Shown: positions 30,945 through 41,393 of the stretch, in pieces | How the letters are laid out: every line of letters starts with the position of its first letter | Numbering within the stretch: the stretch's first letter is position 1 | Assembly: GCF_910596095.1 (NCBI RefSeq) | Contig: NC_056545.1 | Coordinates: 20,979,067-21,043,066, forward strand | Reading direction: 5' to 3' | Source: Thunnus maccoyii | Taxonomy: Eukaryota; Chordata; Actinopteri; Scombriformes; Scombridae | Length of the DNA: 64,000 nt | Position numbers and translations under genes: made by a program | The notes under the pieces: generated by a model | The model's database searches: none | Told to the model about the DNA's origin: nothing | Seen by the model: the letters and a program-made list of their open reading frames with translations, nothing else

Positions 30945-33160
30945 CTATATTATATAGTATATTATATTATACGGTGCCATTTAATTGAAATAGTATACTA
31001 AATAGTATACTCACCAGGATCACTTAAATTCATTTTTTTAAAGAATTGTCACTACGATGTAGTGACTTGCTGGATGGGACATTTTACAATTCAAAAATTA
31101 ATTTGTCAATGCTTTCTCCTGGACAAACTGTGTATATTCAACACGATTTTTATATGAACTCAAACATAACTTTGACATTTCTGTGCTGCAAGTTCTTGTT
31201 TCTCATCAATTGACATGTACACATCGATATATCTTTTATAAACTAACATCAGCCAGAAATATCGGCCCAGCTGACTTATCTGTCAGGCTCTAATGGAAAC
31301 ATCTTTCGCTTTATGAGTCTGGTACAGTGGAATTTTGCAATAAGAGATGCATCAATCAATATATTTTAAAATACCTCCAATTTATAGCTGACAATAATTA
31401 TTTTCCTTCTTACAGTCTCATTAGTACTGAGAGTAGTGCAAGGAATAATCAAATAACACAGCTAATATAATGAGATTCTGTCCAAATAGTTAAGAAACAG
31501 TCGAAAAACTGCCTTTTTATGTACATAATAGAACTGAAATTGGCTTTAAAATCACCATTAAGGAAAGAATACCTTTGGGGCTGCTTTGAACATTTTGAGC
31601 AAATAAAGTTAACATCACATGGTCACAGAAAGACAAGCTAATAAAGTCTGTTTAGTCTTCTGGGTCACAAATGAATCAATGAAGCTATACTGTTTGTTCT
31701 ACTTCTGACATATTTGCAGCTGCTCCATCAGACATTTTTTCACAAAGTTGTGATTGGCACATTCGGATGCTTGTCCTTGTACTACAATCATTTTGTGACA
31801 CCTTTCATGCCAGAAACAAGGTCACAGTGGTGAATACTCACAAATATGATACAGTCACCACTCTCATCAGTGGCAAAAAGATGAGAGAAAACACTATTGA
31901 GCAAAGAAAACCTCAAAACCAGCAGCCACAAATGTATATGACTGACTCTCATATTCTAAACTCATATCACATTGTGTACACATAATCAGTTTGTAAAAAC
32001 ATTCACGTCTGTCACCCAATGCCACTCAGACTTGTAGTACTCTCCAGCTACCGTCTAGCACCTATACTGTGTGTGTAATAAAATATCCTCATGTGAAGAG
32101 GGCAAGTGAAGAAAACTGACCACGGCTTCTATTGATCACCCTGCCATTAGCGAATTTCCATTACCAGCCTGCATGTACAGTAAGCTCTGTAAAACACTGA
32201 CATACTTGAATGGCCTCTCAGTTAGATGAAGGCCTCCTATTCTGTCATGTGCGGCTCCAAAGCCAGGACACGTGAGCAAATAGTAAAAGTCTCCTATAAT
32301 GGATGAAATATGGTTATTAAATGTATCCAGCTTTTCACTGGTGTGGTGATTCTGTGCTCTGCAATGACTTGTGAGTGATGAGGGATGCTTCTGAAGAAAA
32401 CACCTGTTAACAGCAAACTGATGAGAATGAAAACATGAGGAAGTGTTTAGGCTGGAAAATGACAGAGCAGTGGGGGAATTGGACTTTTTTTTTGAAGGTA
32501 GATGAATCATAAATGAATGTTCTGAGGACATATTCAGAGTACTGTGAGTTGACCAGTCATTCCCACAGTTTGCATCAAACATGCACACGCACACACGCAC
32601 GCATTGCACATACTTGTGTGTTGAAATGACCAGGTGAGAAGCTCAGCCTGCTCTCCTCTCCCGGTGTAAGAGAGCAACAGTGCTTAGTTGATCCCTTCAG
32701 ACAAAACAGCACAATCCCTCCACATCAGAAGGTCCCCCAAAACCGTCCCAGTCAGCCGAAAAAAAAATTAGAAAAAAAGCCCCAACAACAACAACAAGAT
32801 GCTCACTGCCCAGGAAAAATCCGGATCGGTTGAGAGGCATTTAAGGACCGAGCCGTGTTCTCCTCATCAATATCTCTCGGGGTGCGGCGCGCACCATCCC
32901 GCAGCAACTCCACAGATTAAAATCATGTCCGGCCTCAAACTATGACTGCATCCCTGAGAATCGCCAGGGGAACAGGATGCCTGTCATATTTTTTTCCTCA
33001 GCAGGATTATTCCTCTCATGAAATCCATCCGTCCTGAACACGCGTCGCAACACTCACACACATCTTTTTTTTTTTTTTTTTTTTTCTAGCAGCGGTGTTG
33101 ATGACAATTCTCCGTCTCTGACATCTGGAATGAAACAAAAACAACCAAACAGTGCTGCAG

Positions 33161-33210
33161 ATGCTTCAGCAGCAGCAGCAGCATCAGCATCAGCATCAGC
33201 AGCAGCTCGA
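33161..33210. repeat. AGC/ATC trinucleotide repeat
   Basis: Interrupted run of CAG and CAT triplets. Short open frames over it give Ala- or Ser-rich peptides without other support. It lies in the presumed abcg4 promoter region. Confidence 0.8.
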
Positions 33211-34724
33211 TATAGCAGCCTCTCACCGGTTAGTGCGTCTGTGTGGTACGCACGCCGGATAGCCTACAGGGCGTTGCTGGCAGGATGCTACTGGAGGAAA
33301 AACACAATGTTTTGGTTTGGATTGTTTCCTCCTAATCCTCAGGCAGTTTCTGACCTCATGTTTTAGGATGAATATAGTCTAGCAGATAAAACTCTCTAGA
33401 GCACCACAGACACATTTTAAGCGCATGTGAGAACATTCTCAGGATATTATGGTGATTTAAGACTAGGGCTCTGACCTAAAAGAAGCAATTACTCCACAGT
33501 TAATTGAATTGATTCCGATCAGATTGACCGTCATGGCCTGTTTTGTTAAATTAGTCTCTCAGATGCCAATTTAAACCTTTTAAGTATTACATTTTCTATT
33601 CTGGTGCTACTTTGGGGGGTGCTGTCTCTGGGGAAATGAGAGAAATGGGAATAACCCTATGAAATTAGGATGCTGTGAATAAGATTCCCCATCTAATCAC
33701 AATATTGATACAGGTGTTCAGTTTGGCTCCGTCTCATCTCTACGTCCTGCTGCTCACAGACAGTGTAAACACGGGGAAGGTTTTTTTGGGTGAAATTTAG
33801 GCCCCGCTGTCTCTTTAACAGCTCGCACCTGCGCAGCTGCCCGGTGCTGATGCTGCAGTGCCCGGGTTATTTTCGGTAAAACAGCCGGGGTTACTCGCGT
33901 TCAAGCGGGCCCTACACGCCTTACATCACCCCTGAGAGGAAATCAAAACCATTTTTAGTGAATCGCACCTGCCTCTTAATCAGACCAATTTAAAACGAGC
34001 TCTCGCGTCTCCACATGAGCGATCTCAGCACAGAAAACCATCTCTCTGTGATTTGCCTTCATATAGCTGCTAGGATAACCAGTTTCCTATTCTTAGACGC
34101 AGACAGGGTAACACATATAGACCTGAATCAATGATTGAAAAGCCAGACTACATGAATATGTCTGTAATTCACCACAGATTTACACTGTGTTGCCAGCCAC
34201 TTGTGGTTTCTTTGTATAAGTCATCCCTGATGGAGACATGTCAGCATCCAAAATAAAGATCAAGGCTCCAGTGTATGTGATGCATTATCATTTTCAAGCA
34301 TGATTGATAAATGCAGACAAACTCAAAGAAGGACACCATGTGCTACTTCCATCTATTATTCTACTTCAAAGGCCAAATCCTGATTGTGTAATGACATAAT
34401 TTCCTTGAGGAAAGAGAGATGACCTTTCTTACATCCTCCATGGAATGAAGTTTGCATGCATGAATTATATTAAAAACATCCAACCATTCTCATTCATACC
34501 TTCTGAGAAAACATGTCCACCAGACAGCTCATTAATCATCTAAATGATCATTAAGTGTGTCCATTCATAAGCCACCACATCAACAGTAACTGCAAACACT
34601 TGTGTTAGTTTGCAGTCTGTGATTATTTAAACTCAACAAAAGCTGTCTTTGCAGAGCGACGTGGTGACTGCAGGATTAAAGGTATTCGGGGACTGGAGTT
34701 TGCACAAATGAGGGCTAGGCAGAG

Positions 34725-34730
34725 TATAAG
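34725..34730 (+). promoter_or_regulatory. TATA-like box of the transcobalamin-like gene
   Basis: TATAAG lies 53 bases upstream of the start codon, which suits a short 5' UTR and a tissue-restricted secreted-protein gene. Not proven by sequence alone. Confidence 0.45.
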
Positions 34731-34782
34731 TACTGAGCTGCTGTGATATTAAACAGACATCAGAAGAGAAACATCACACAGG

Positions 34783-35827
34783 ATGGCACTTAGAACAGCT
34801 GCTGTCCTCTCTGTGGGCCTCCTGCTGTTACTCATACAAGGAATGCTCACAGATAGAGGTGAATATATGAAAAAAACTAACCTTAAATGACTCATTTTGG
34901 TAGCTTTGTGTGTGTGTGTTTCATGAATAAGAGAATGTAACATGGTGTGCAGGTCCAGCAACTCTTCCTATCAGACTGTCTGTGGTGAATGACCTGTCCA
35001 ACATGACTCCTGAGTCCTATTCCAGCTCTGTGGCAGAGGGAGGTGTGCTGCTGGGCGCTCTGAGCAGACTGCAGGAAACACAGCGGGACTTCAAGTAAGA
35101 CCTGCCCGTGACATCCCCTTTAATATCTTTGCATATAATCCTTTATTCTTAAATGTGGCTCAGCTGTTTCCTCTACGTATTTAAGATTGCGATGAGACAT
35201 TTCAGCTCCTGTGGACACATTTTACAGGTTCACTGTGAAGGTGGACCCAGACTTTGGCCTGTTGCTGGAGAGTGTGAATGGAGTAGGTGGAAGTGAAGGT
35301 GAGCAGACGTACTGGGAGATCCTGTCGGAAAGCTCAGGAGAGTTAACCAGGCTGGATGTGGGTGAGTATCCTCCCCTGAGTTTTAATAGAACTTATCTGA
35401 GGAAGACTTAATAAGGAGTAATGACACATGAGAATTGGCTGTTCTTTCATTTATTGCCTCAGGATGTCCCCTAATGTGATTAGACTAAAATCTTATTGTT
35501 GTGACAATATTACTCAATCTCTGCCTTTTATTTCTTGATGTCATCTTTTTGGTGCAACTATGTAATTATAGCAAGTCATTTTTTAATTATACTTTGGGTT
35601 ATTCTAGAGTACTTAAGTTTTTTTTGGAGAAAAGAGGATGTACTAATAGTTCCTTATTATCCTCTAAATGCTATTACGGCCAGAACATTGTCAACTGAAC
35701 ACTTTGCTCCTCTCAGAATCTGAAATATTACAATCTCACTTCAATCCTTTTCACAGGAATCGGCTGCTACACACCACAAGAAAACGAACACATCATCCTC
35801 AAGTTCAGCACCTGGTCCCAACAGTGA
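34783..35827 (+). CDS. Secreted transcobalamin-like protein, C-terminal domain only
   Basis: Four exons: 34783-34858, 34953-35094, 35228-35361, 35757-35827; junction phases agree and give 140 aa. A signal peptide of about 23 residues (MALRTAAVLSVGLLLLLIQG) is followed directly by a domain that matches the C-terminal beta domain (DUF4430) of transcobalamin, haptocorrin and intrinsic factor: the block VAEGGVLLGALSRLQ, then FKFTVKVDPDFGLLLESVNG, then TYWEIL, then LDVGIGCYTP and the closing EHIILKF. In the full-length family this domain caps cobalamin bound to an alpha/alpha barrel; here the barrel is absent. The short exon chain, TATA-like box and polyadenylation signal at 35985-35990 indicate a complete gene, not a fragment. 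Zebrafish has short genes named transcobalamin beta that may be orthologous, but I cannot confirm which. Whether it binds cobalamin alone is unknown. Confidence 0.88.
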
Positions 35828-35984
35828 TGAGCCATCTTCACTGTGTGGCAGTAAGTCTTCAGGGTCAGATGTGGAACACAATGAGATGAAAACTTCATTT
35901 CCTTTTTTAATTTTTTGCTATCATGGTTGTCTCTGGAAGATCAAGTCCCTGTAAAGTCAAATGTGGTGCTGAATGTTGTGTGAA

Positions 35985-35990
35985 AATAAA
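35985..35990 (+). terminator. Polyadenylation signal of the transcobalamin-like gene
   Basis: AATAAA 158 bases after the stop codon, followed by GT-containing sequence. Confidence 0.6.
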
Positions 35991-37804
35991 CCATACAGTG
36001 ACATCTAGTGGTTTGCAAGAGGAAATTCATCTATCAAATGCACACAGATAATAAAATATGTTAGTGAGTCTGTATCAGTATCAAACATATGAGCAAATAA
36101 TCAGAGTGGCAGTGGTTGAAAAACATATGCAACATTTATTTACATTTTGTGAATGTTTGACCTTGACTTCTCCTTGTGTCATCTGCAATTCTTTGAGTTT
36201 GTTAGAAGTTTTCTAAAAATATACAGGGTATCAAGAATGACTACGACATAACATACTTGAAAAACTCAAAACCAATATAAGAAGAAATGTCACAGGCCAG
36301 AAACGCTAATGTCCATCAGAGCTGTTTGAGTTCAGAACATTTTTGAATAACATTTGGAAGCCAGATGAGTATTAGTGGCAGCCTTTTGTCCCTACTCATA
36401 ACACATTACAGTCTGTTTAAGGAGACTACTGCAAATTCAAGCTTGAAATTTCTGCTTTCAACTGTTAGAACCAAGAAAGTGCTGGATTAAAAAAAAATAA
36501 GCTGGTAGAGGTTCATTTCATGAAAGTGTCAAGGGCTTAAATGTGTCATGGTTTTAAACACTGTGACACATTTAAACATCCAGAGAAACTATTTCTGTTG
36601 AAGTTGTTCAGGTGGAGCAGCAGTGTTTTCTTTATTTTTATTCCATTCAAATGCAGACATAGTTTCACAGTAATAAATTCCATCTATATGAAAGTAAAGA
36701 TTTAATTTTCAAACAAAATTAGATATTTTGGGCCATTTGTCATAATAATTTAAATGTAAAAAATATACATAGCATACTACTGAAAAATCAATCTGTGTAT
36801 AAGGTGTACCACATTCTCCGTGTTAACACTGACCCCTGACCTTCCTGCCAAAGCTCCTCCCTTTCTAACAAGATTAAGGTTTCAGCTCCTTCCAGGACAG
36901 ATGGACTGAGAGGAGGAGCGATGAGGCAGAGACACTAATCTCAGCGGTTTCACTTCCCACTCTCCTTATGTTCATCTTTCTTTCTACCTGTCCCTCAGAA
37001 ACATAAACATGTTTACAGACACACATGTTAAAAGAGTTTGTGTTATGCTCCTGGTGATCTGACCTGGTGACATAAAATCATATTTAGCACCGAATTAATT
37101 CAGAAAAAGGTGCCTGAGCTACCAAGTGCTGTCTTGTGAACAATAATTTGCTTACTGAAAATGAGCTTTTTATTAAAAATCAAATTCACCACGTGGCACT
37201 TGAGGTTGACTATTTTCATTTTAAGTATTTAACTATTTGACCCTTTTTTAGCTGAGTAAAATTCACCTCACTTTTCTTTTCTATCTCTTTACCCTTTATC
37301 ACACAGAGATTAACTGAACTTTGCAGTTCTGCTTTGCTCATAATTCACCACTGACTCAGAGGGATTTGAACGTGAGGCACCGAAGTCTCCTGATCATGGA
37401 GTATTATCCTTTATATAAAAGCCAAGGAGAAATCATTAGATTTAGAGTGCCAGAAAGATTAAATTAATGTCCTCAAACATCCAGATTTTTGTCTATTGAG
37501 TTGTCCACACAACAGATGAAGCAGATGAAACATAGTGTGGCTCTGTGGTGTACGAGCTGTCCATATCTTTCTTCATTTGATGTCTCATTGTACAGTCAAT
37601 GTGTTTTTTCTCCATGTTTTAGCCTGTAGTTACTAAAAATAAAAAGAGACAAAAATGTTATGTTCTTTGCAGGGAATCCCTCAAAGAAAAACAGCAAATT
37701 CAAGTTTAAAGCAATGATCAACCACTGTCAAGTTTGCACTGAGACAACATTGCATCAGTTAAAAAAAAAGGCGGTCATTTATACCTGAGAGTGTGGTGTG
37801 GAAG
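35991..37804. other. Intergenic, convergent gene ends
   Basis: Non-coding sequence between the 3' ends of the transcobalamin-like gene and the sushi gene. AT-rich, no defined repeats. If the sushi gene uses the splice donor overlapping its stop codon, a further exon could be hidden here, but I found no convincing one. Confidence 0.4.
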
Positions 37805-40013
37805 CTACTCACCACATGATAAAGCGCAGTCACAAATGCAAGGGACACACTGTGCAAAGAACCGCTTCCAGCCGGTGTCCTTCTTCTTGCAGTTGTCTAT
37901 CAGAGTGCAGCCCTGTTTGGGGGGGCCGAAGTAGCTCTTGTACGCGCAGGTGGAGTTGCAGGTCCCGTTCAGCTCCTTCTCACTGATTTCAATGCGTCCC
38001 CGCTGACACATTCCTACGAGACAGGCAAAGTGAAATCAAATGATGAGCTGACAGGGCAGAGATGATAAAATCAGTAACGCTTTATAATAAAGGTACAAAT
38101 CATAAACTTGAGTAATGCTTAAATAATGACTCATGATGATTTAATGCATGAATTAATGCAGGGTGTATCATAAATCCCTGTTGCTGACCATTAACAAATG
38201 ATCAAGCCACTATGACTTTATGTGATTAGTTCACACTTATGATAGATCATCAGTTAAGAAATGTTAATTCACAGTTACTTCATACATTACTTGATATGCG
38301 AATGCAAATTAGCTGAATTCCTCTTATATAAAAGTTTATTTCAGGACCATGCATTAGTTCAGCCTCTCTAGAAAAAAAGCTTCATATCTCTATGACAACA
38401 GACACTCAGTTGTCAGTTTATTGTGTAGCCCTACAACACTTCTGTTGAGCTTAAACACATGATTCTCATCTAATTTGTCAATTAGTACCTGCTAGATGAT
38501 TTTGACTCGGCTGCATTCAACAACAACACAAATACAAAAAAAACAAAAAAACAACTAAGTTCCACCCACTATGTAAGTGTGTCAAAAATATGGGGTCTAT
38601 TTTGTCTAATTTGAGTCACGCATAGTTAAGCATTACTTACGAATATGATTTGTACCCGTATCATAAAGTGTTACCATAAAATCTTTGTGTGATTTAATGT
38701 GGTATTGCGTTTACTCACGGAGGCAGGTAGGTTTCGGGGTCCACAGGCCATTAGGCTGGCAAAATCTGGTGGGGTTTCCCACCAGCATGAAGCCAGGACG
38801 ACAGGCGTACCTCACCACAGAGCCCACCCACCAGTCATTACCATACACTACTCCATTATAGTCCACGTCTGGCCTCCCACAGTTCACTGCCATACAGGGG
38901 AAAGACAATGCAAAGCATGGTACAAAGCTCCATTCATGTCAGACATTGTTGCAGTCCAAGTCTTACCTCTGCACAGGGACTTGTAGCCGAGCCAGCAGCA
39001 GCTTGAGTCCCCACAGCGATCTCTCCTCAGCTCCTGGTGGAGAGACTTACAGCCTCCATAACAAAGAGGCGCTGTCCCAGACCAATACATGTCGTCTATG
39101 AAATCCGGTTCGGGAATCCATTCCGTCTCACCTACAGTAAAACATTTGAATTAGCTTTTTCAAACACTTGAACAGGACAAATCACAAACACCCATATAAT
39201 CAATAAAACAATAATGGTTCTTAAAGTTTCCCTCCACTCAAAAATGTTTCTTCTTGTTCCTTCAGTTGGATGTTTGAGCTTCACTGTGCAGAGTTTGACA
39301 CTAGAAGACTGTTTTCACCTTCATCTGCTGAAAGTGGAAAGTTTGTCTGTGATTACTGAAAATCCAATTTTAAGGGGTGGGCCTTAAAATTGGATTTGTG
39401 ACATCACAAACAGTTTTGAAACCAATCCTGGTCCAATAATCAATTTACACAAATGTGATGTGGAAACTTGAAGCCTCCAGTGCATATAAAATGAGAATTG
39501 AGTTTTCAGTGAACAAGGGAACATCTTGCGTCCAGCAGCTTCTGAAATGAAATATATTTGCATATTCATAGTTTCTGGATTTTTTAATGAGTGAGAAGGA
39601 GTAGATGTCATTTTTTTAACAAGATATTCTTTTGGTAGAAAAACTATATCAGACACAAATTATTATTCAAAGTAGAGTATTTTACATACATCTTAAAATA
39701 TGTCTGGAGGGAATCTTTATGGATTTTCTATGCAAAACCCAAACTGAAAATGCACTTCAGGCTACAAGATTAAGAAAGATGTTATTGTTGTTACATACTG
39801 TAGGGATCCATAAGAACTGTTCCCACAATGCAATGAGCTCTGTCCCATGACTAAAAAGACTAGAGCATGATTGAAAAACATATTGGCATAATAGGAGGTC
39901 TTACCACTACCTTCCACCACTCCAATCCTTTCAGGAAACTGAGAAATCGCTCTTTGGAAGGACCCAAACACCAACAGCAGCAGCAGCAGTGGATGTAACC
40001 TCATGGTTCCCAT
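37805..40013 (-). CDS. Secreted Cys-rich protein with one sushi (CCP) domain
   Basis: Exons in transcript order: 39905-40013, 38967-39131, 38719-38886, 37805-38013; phases agree (all phase 1), giving 216 aa. The signal peptide is about 25 residues (start at 40011-40013; an alternative ATG lies at 40002-40004). Residues 55-91 hold a Cys-rich module with the motif WSGTAPLCYGGC and a CC pair. Exon 3 encodes one canonical sushi domain (about 92-147: CGRP...RYACRPGF...CQPNGLW...PTC), as in complement regulators. Exon 4 is a further Cys-rich module with about ten cysteines. Symmetric phase-1 exons are typical of shuffled extracellular modules. I do not recognise a named orthologue. The last codons overlap a perfect donor (GTGAGT), so the true C terminus may continue in another exon. 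Confidence 0.82.
38073..38675. mobile_element. hAT-type MITE with 8-bp target duplication
   Basis: A 603-bp insertion in the last intron of the sushi gene, flanked by the identical 8-mer ATAAAATC at 38065-38072 and 38676-38683. The termini AGTAACGCTTTATAATAAAG and (inverted) GGTAACACTTTATGATACGG are clearly related and the similarity continues through GGTACAAATCAT. No coding frame. The 8-bp duplication indicates hAT-mediated insertion. Confidence 0.9.
39225..39715. mobile_element. TTAA-type MITE, copy 1 (related to 52885-53322)
   Basis: Starts after TTAA at 39221-39224 with AGTTTCCCTCCACTCAAAAA; the right end (CTGGAGGGAATC then TTTAT) has lost its exact TTAA. It is the same family as 52885-53322, sharing long blocks such as TCCTTCAGTTGGATGTTT and TGAAAGTGGAAAGTTT in the same orientation. 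It lies in intron 1 of the sushi gene. Confidence 0.75.
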
Positions 40014-41393
40014 CTTCTGATGCAATCAGTTTCTGTGAAAAATCTGCAGATGGATCTGGGAACTAAGGCTATGTCATATTGCTGTCCTGCAGCGGTCTAT
40101 ACATCATCATCATCGCAACGTCAACAGACATAAAGCCATTAGCAACCGTCCCAGTAGAGCTGAGTTCACTGACTGCAGAACGAGGAAGCAGAGAGCAGTA
40201 AGTAACACTAAACTAAGCTCCGTGTGGTGCCTAATCTTCTACACACCGCTAATCATTCTGTGACTGGATTCACAGCTCAAACGAAGGTGTGTCGCCCAAT
40301 CACCAGAAATTTTATGAAAATCAAAGCAAAAACAGGATGAGAAGATCATGTTATATTGTTATTGTCAGGTGTAGAGTAATGATAAACAGTATTTTTGTTG
40401 TCTGAACATTTGCACTGATATTGATATGTATTTCTTGAGTCAAATAGTAGGATTTTGAAAAATATCTTTTGCAGGAAAGTTTCACTGAATGGGTAAACTG
40501 CCAAACAAAGTCGGCCCTCGTTCACACTTTTCATTAACACAACCAGATGTGTTTTTCCATTTAGGCAGAAAGATTTCAAATCACATACATGAAAAGTAAC
40601 TGACCATCAATCAATAATACCAGATACTAAAAATTTCAGTTTAAAGTCACCTAATAACCATGTGTCTACCAAGAGATCAGTCAGTTCCAAACATATATGA
40701 ATAACATTCATTGAACACACAATAGAGCTGCACTAGAGCAACTAATATCAGCAGGGGGCACCATAGTACTGGTAAAGATCTTGATGTAACATTAAAAACA
40801 TCTGAATAAGTAAAAAAAATGTGATTTTTATAAACATTGTGTCAGATGTTTATTCAAATTGTAGATTAAGCATAAAAAACAAACAAACATGCTCTCCAAG
40901 CTAATAAGTTAGCCTCTCTTTGCTGGGCTCCAGACATTTTGGTGAACATGTAATTCTTGTAAAACCATTATTCCAAACCTTTAAGGGTGTGACTGATGTA
41001 TTTCTGAATTTGGGACAGCCTCTCCATCTCACAGAGAATGGTCATCCACTTGGCAGTGCAGCATTAGTAAGTCTGAAGATGTTACAGTGCGAGACAAAAT
41101 AAATGAACTGAAAAAATATTTTAAAAAATACAGGCCAACAGGTTGGACACAAGCTCAACATTAGCAAACAAAACACATACAAACTGGTTTATTGCCTAAT
41201 ATAGGCTTATGGGTCATCATGGAGCACACATCCCTTCATTTAGACGTTTTACACCTAATCTACATCTCTGTGCAGCCCCCACTAAAGGCACAGAAACTCC
41301 ACTAGATTCTTCATACATTTGCTGTGCATCTGAGAAACAGTACAGTGGATTAAAGAGTGTCCAGTCATGTACGGGGTGTGTGTGCAAGACTGT
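40014..41393. other. Intergenic, sushi gene 5' flank and hinfp 3' flank
   Basis: No coding sequence. Contains the presumed promoter of the sushi gene (no clear TATA box) and, toward 41393, the hinfp 3' UTR with its likely polyadenylation signal. Confidence 0.5.
41188..41193 (-). terminator. Likely hinfp polyadenylation signal
   Basis: Minus-strand AATAAA about 200 bases after the hinfp stop codon, followed on that strand by a GT-rich tract (GTTTGTATGTGTTTTGTTTG), the usual downstream element. Confidence 0.6.

Larger units (their letters stand above)
29413..34782. other. abcg4 5' flank and intergenic region
   Basis: Should contain the untranslated first exon and promoter of abcg4. The likeliest promoter tracts are the CG-bearing stretches near 32840-33060 and 33780-34030 (the latter with GCACCTGCGCAGCTGC). 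Poly-T runs occur at 29517-29534, 29729-29752 and 33066-33086. Two weak exon candidates near 30 and 30.9 kb are listed separately. Nothing else is recognised. Confidence 0.4.

Noticed and set aside
32136-32609. 157-codon minus-strand open frame
   Set aside because: The longest unassigned frame, but it has no recognisable domain, no splice context and ordinary AT-rich composition; probably chance in the abcg4 5' region.
40014-40025. Extra N-terminal codons upstream of the sushi protein start
   Set aside because: The first codon of that extension is TTG, not ATG; the signal peptide starts naturally at the ATG at 40011-40013.
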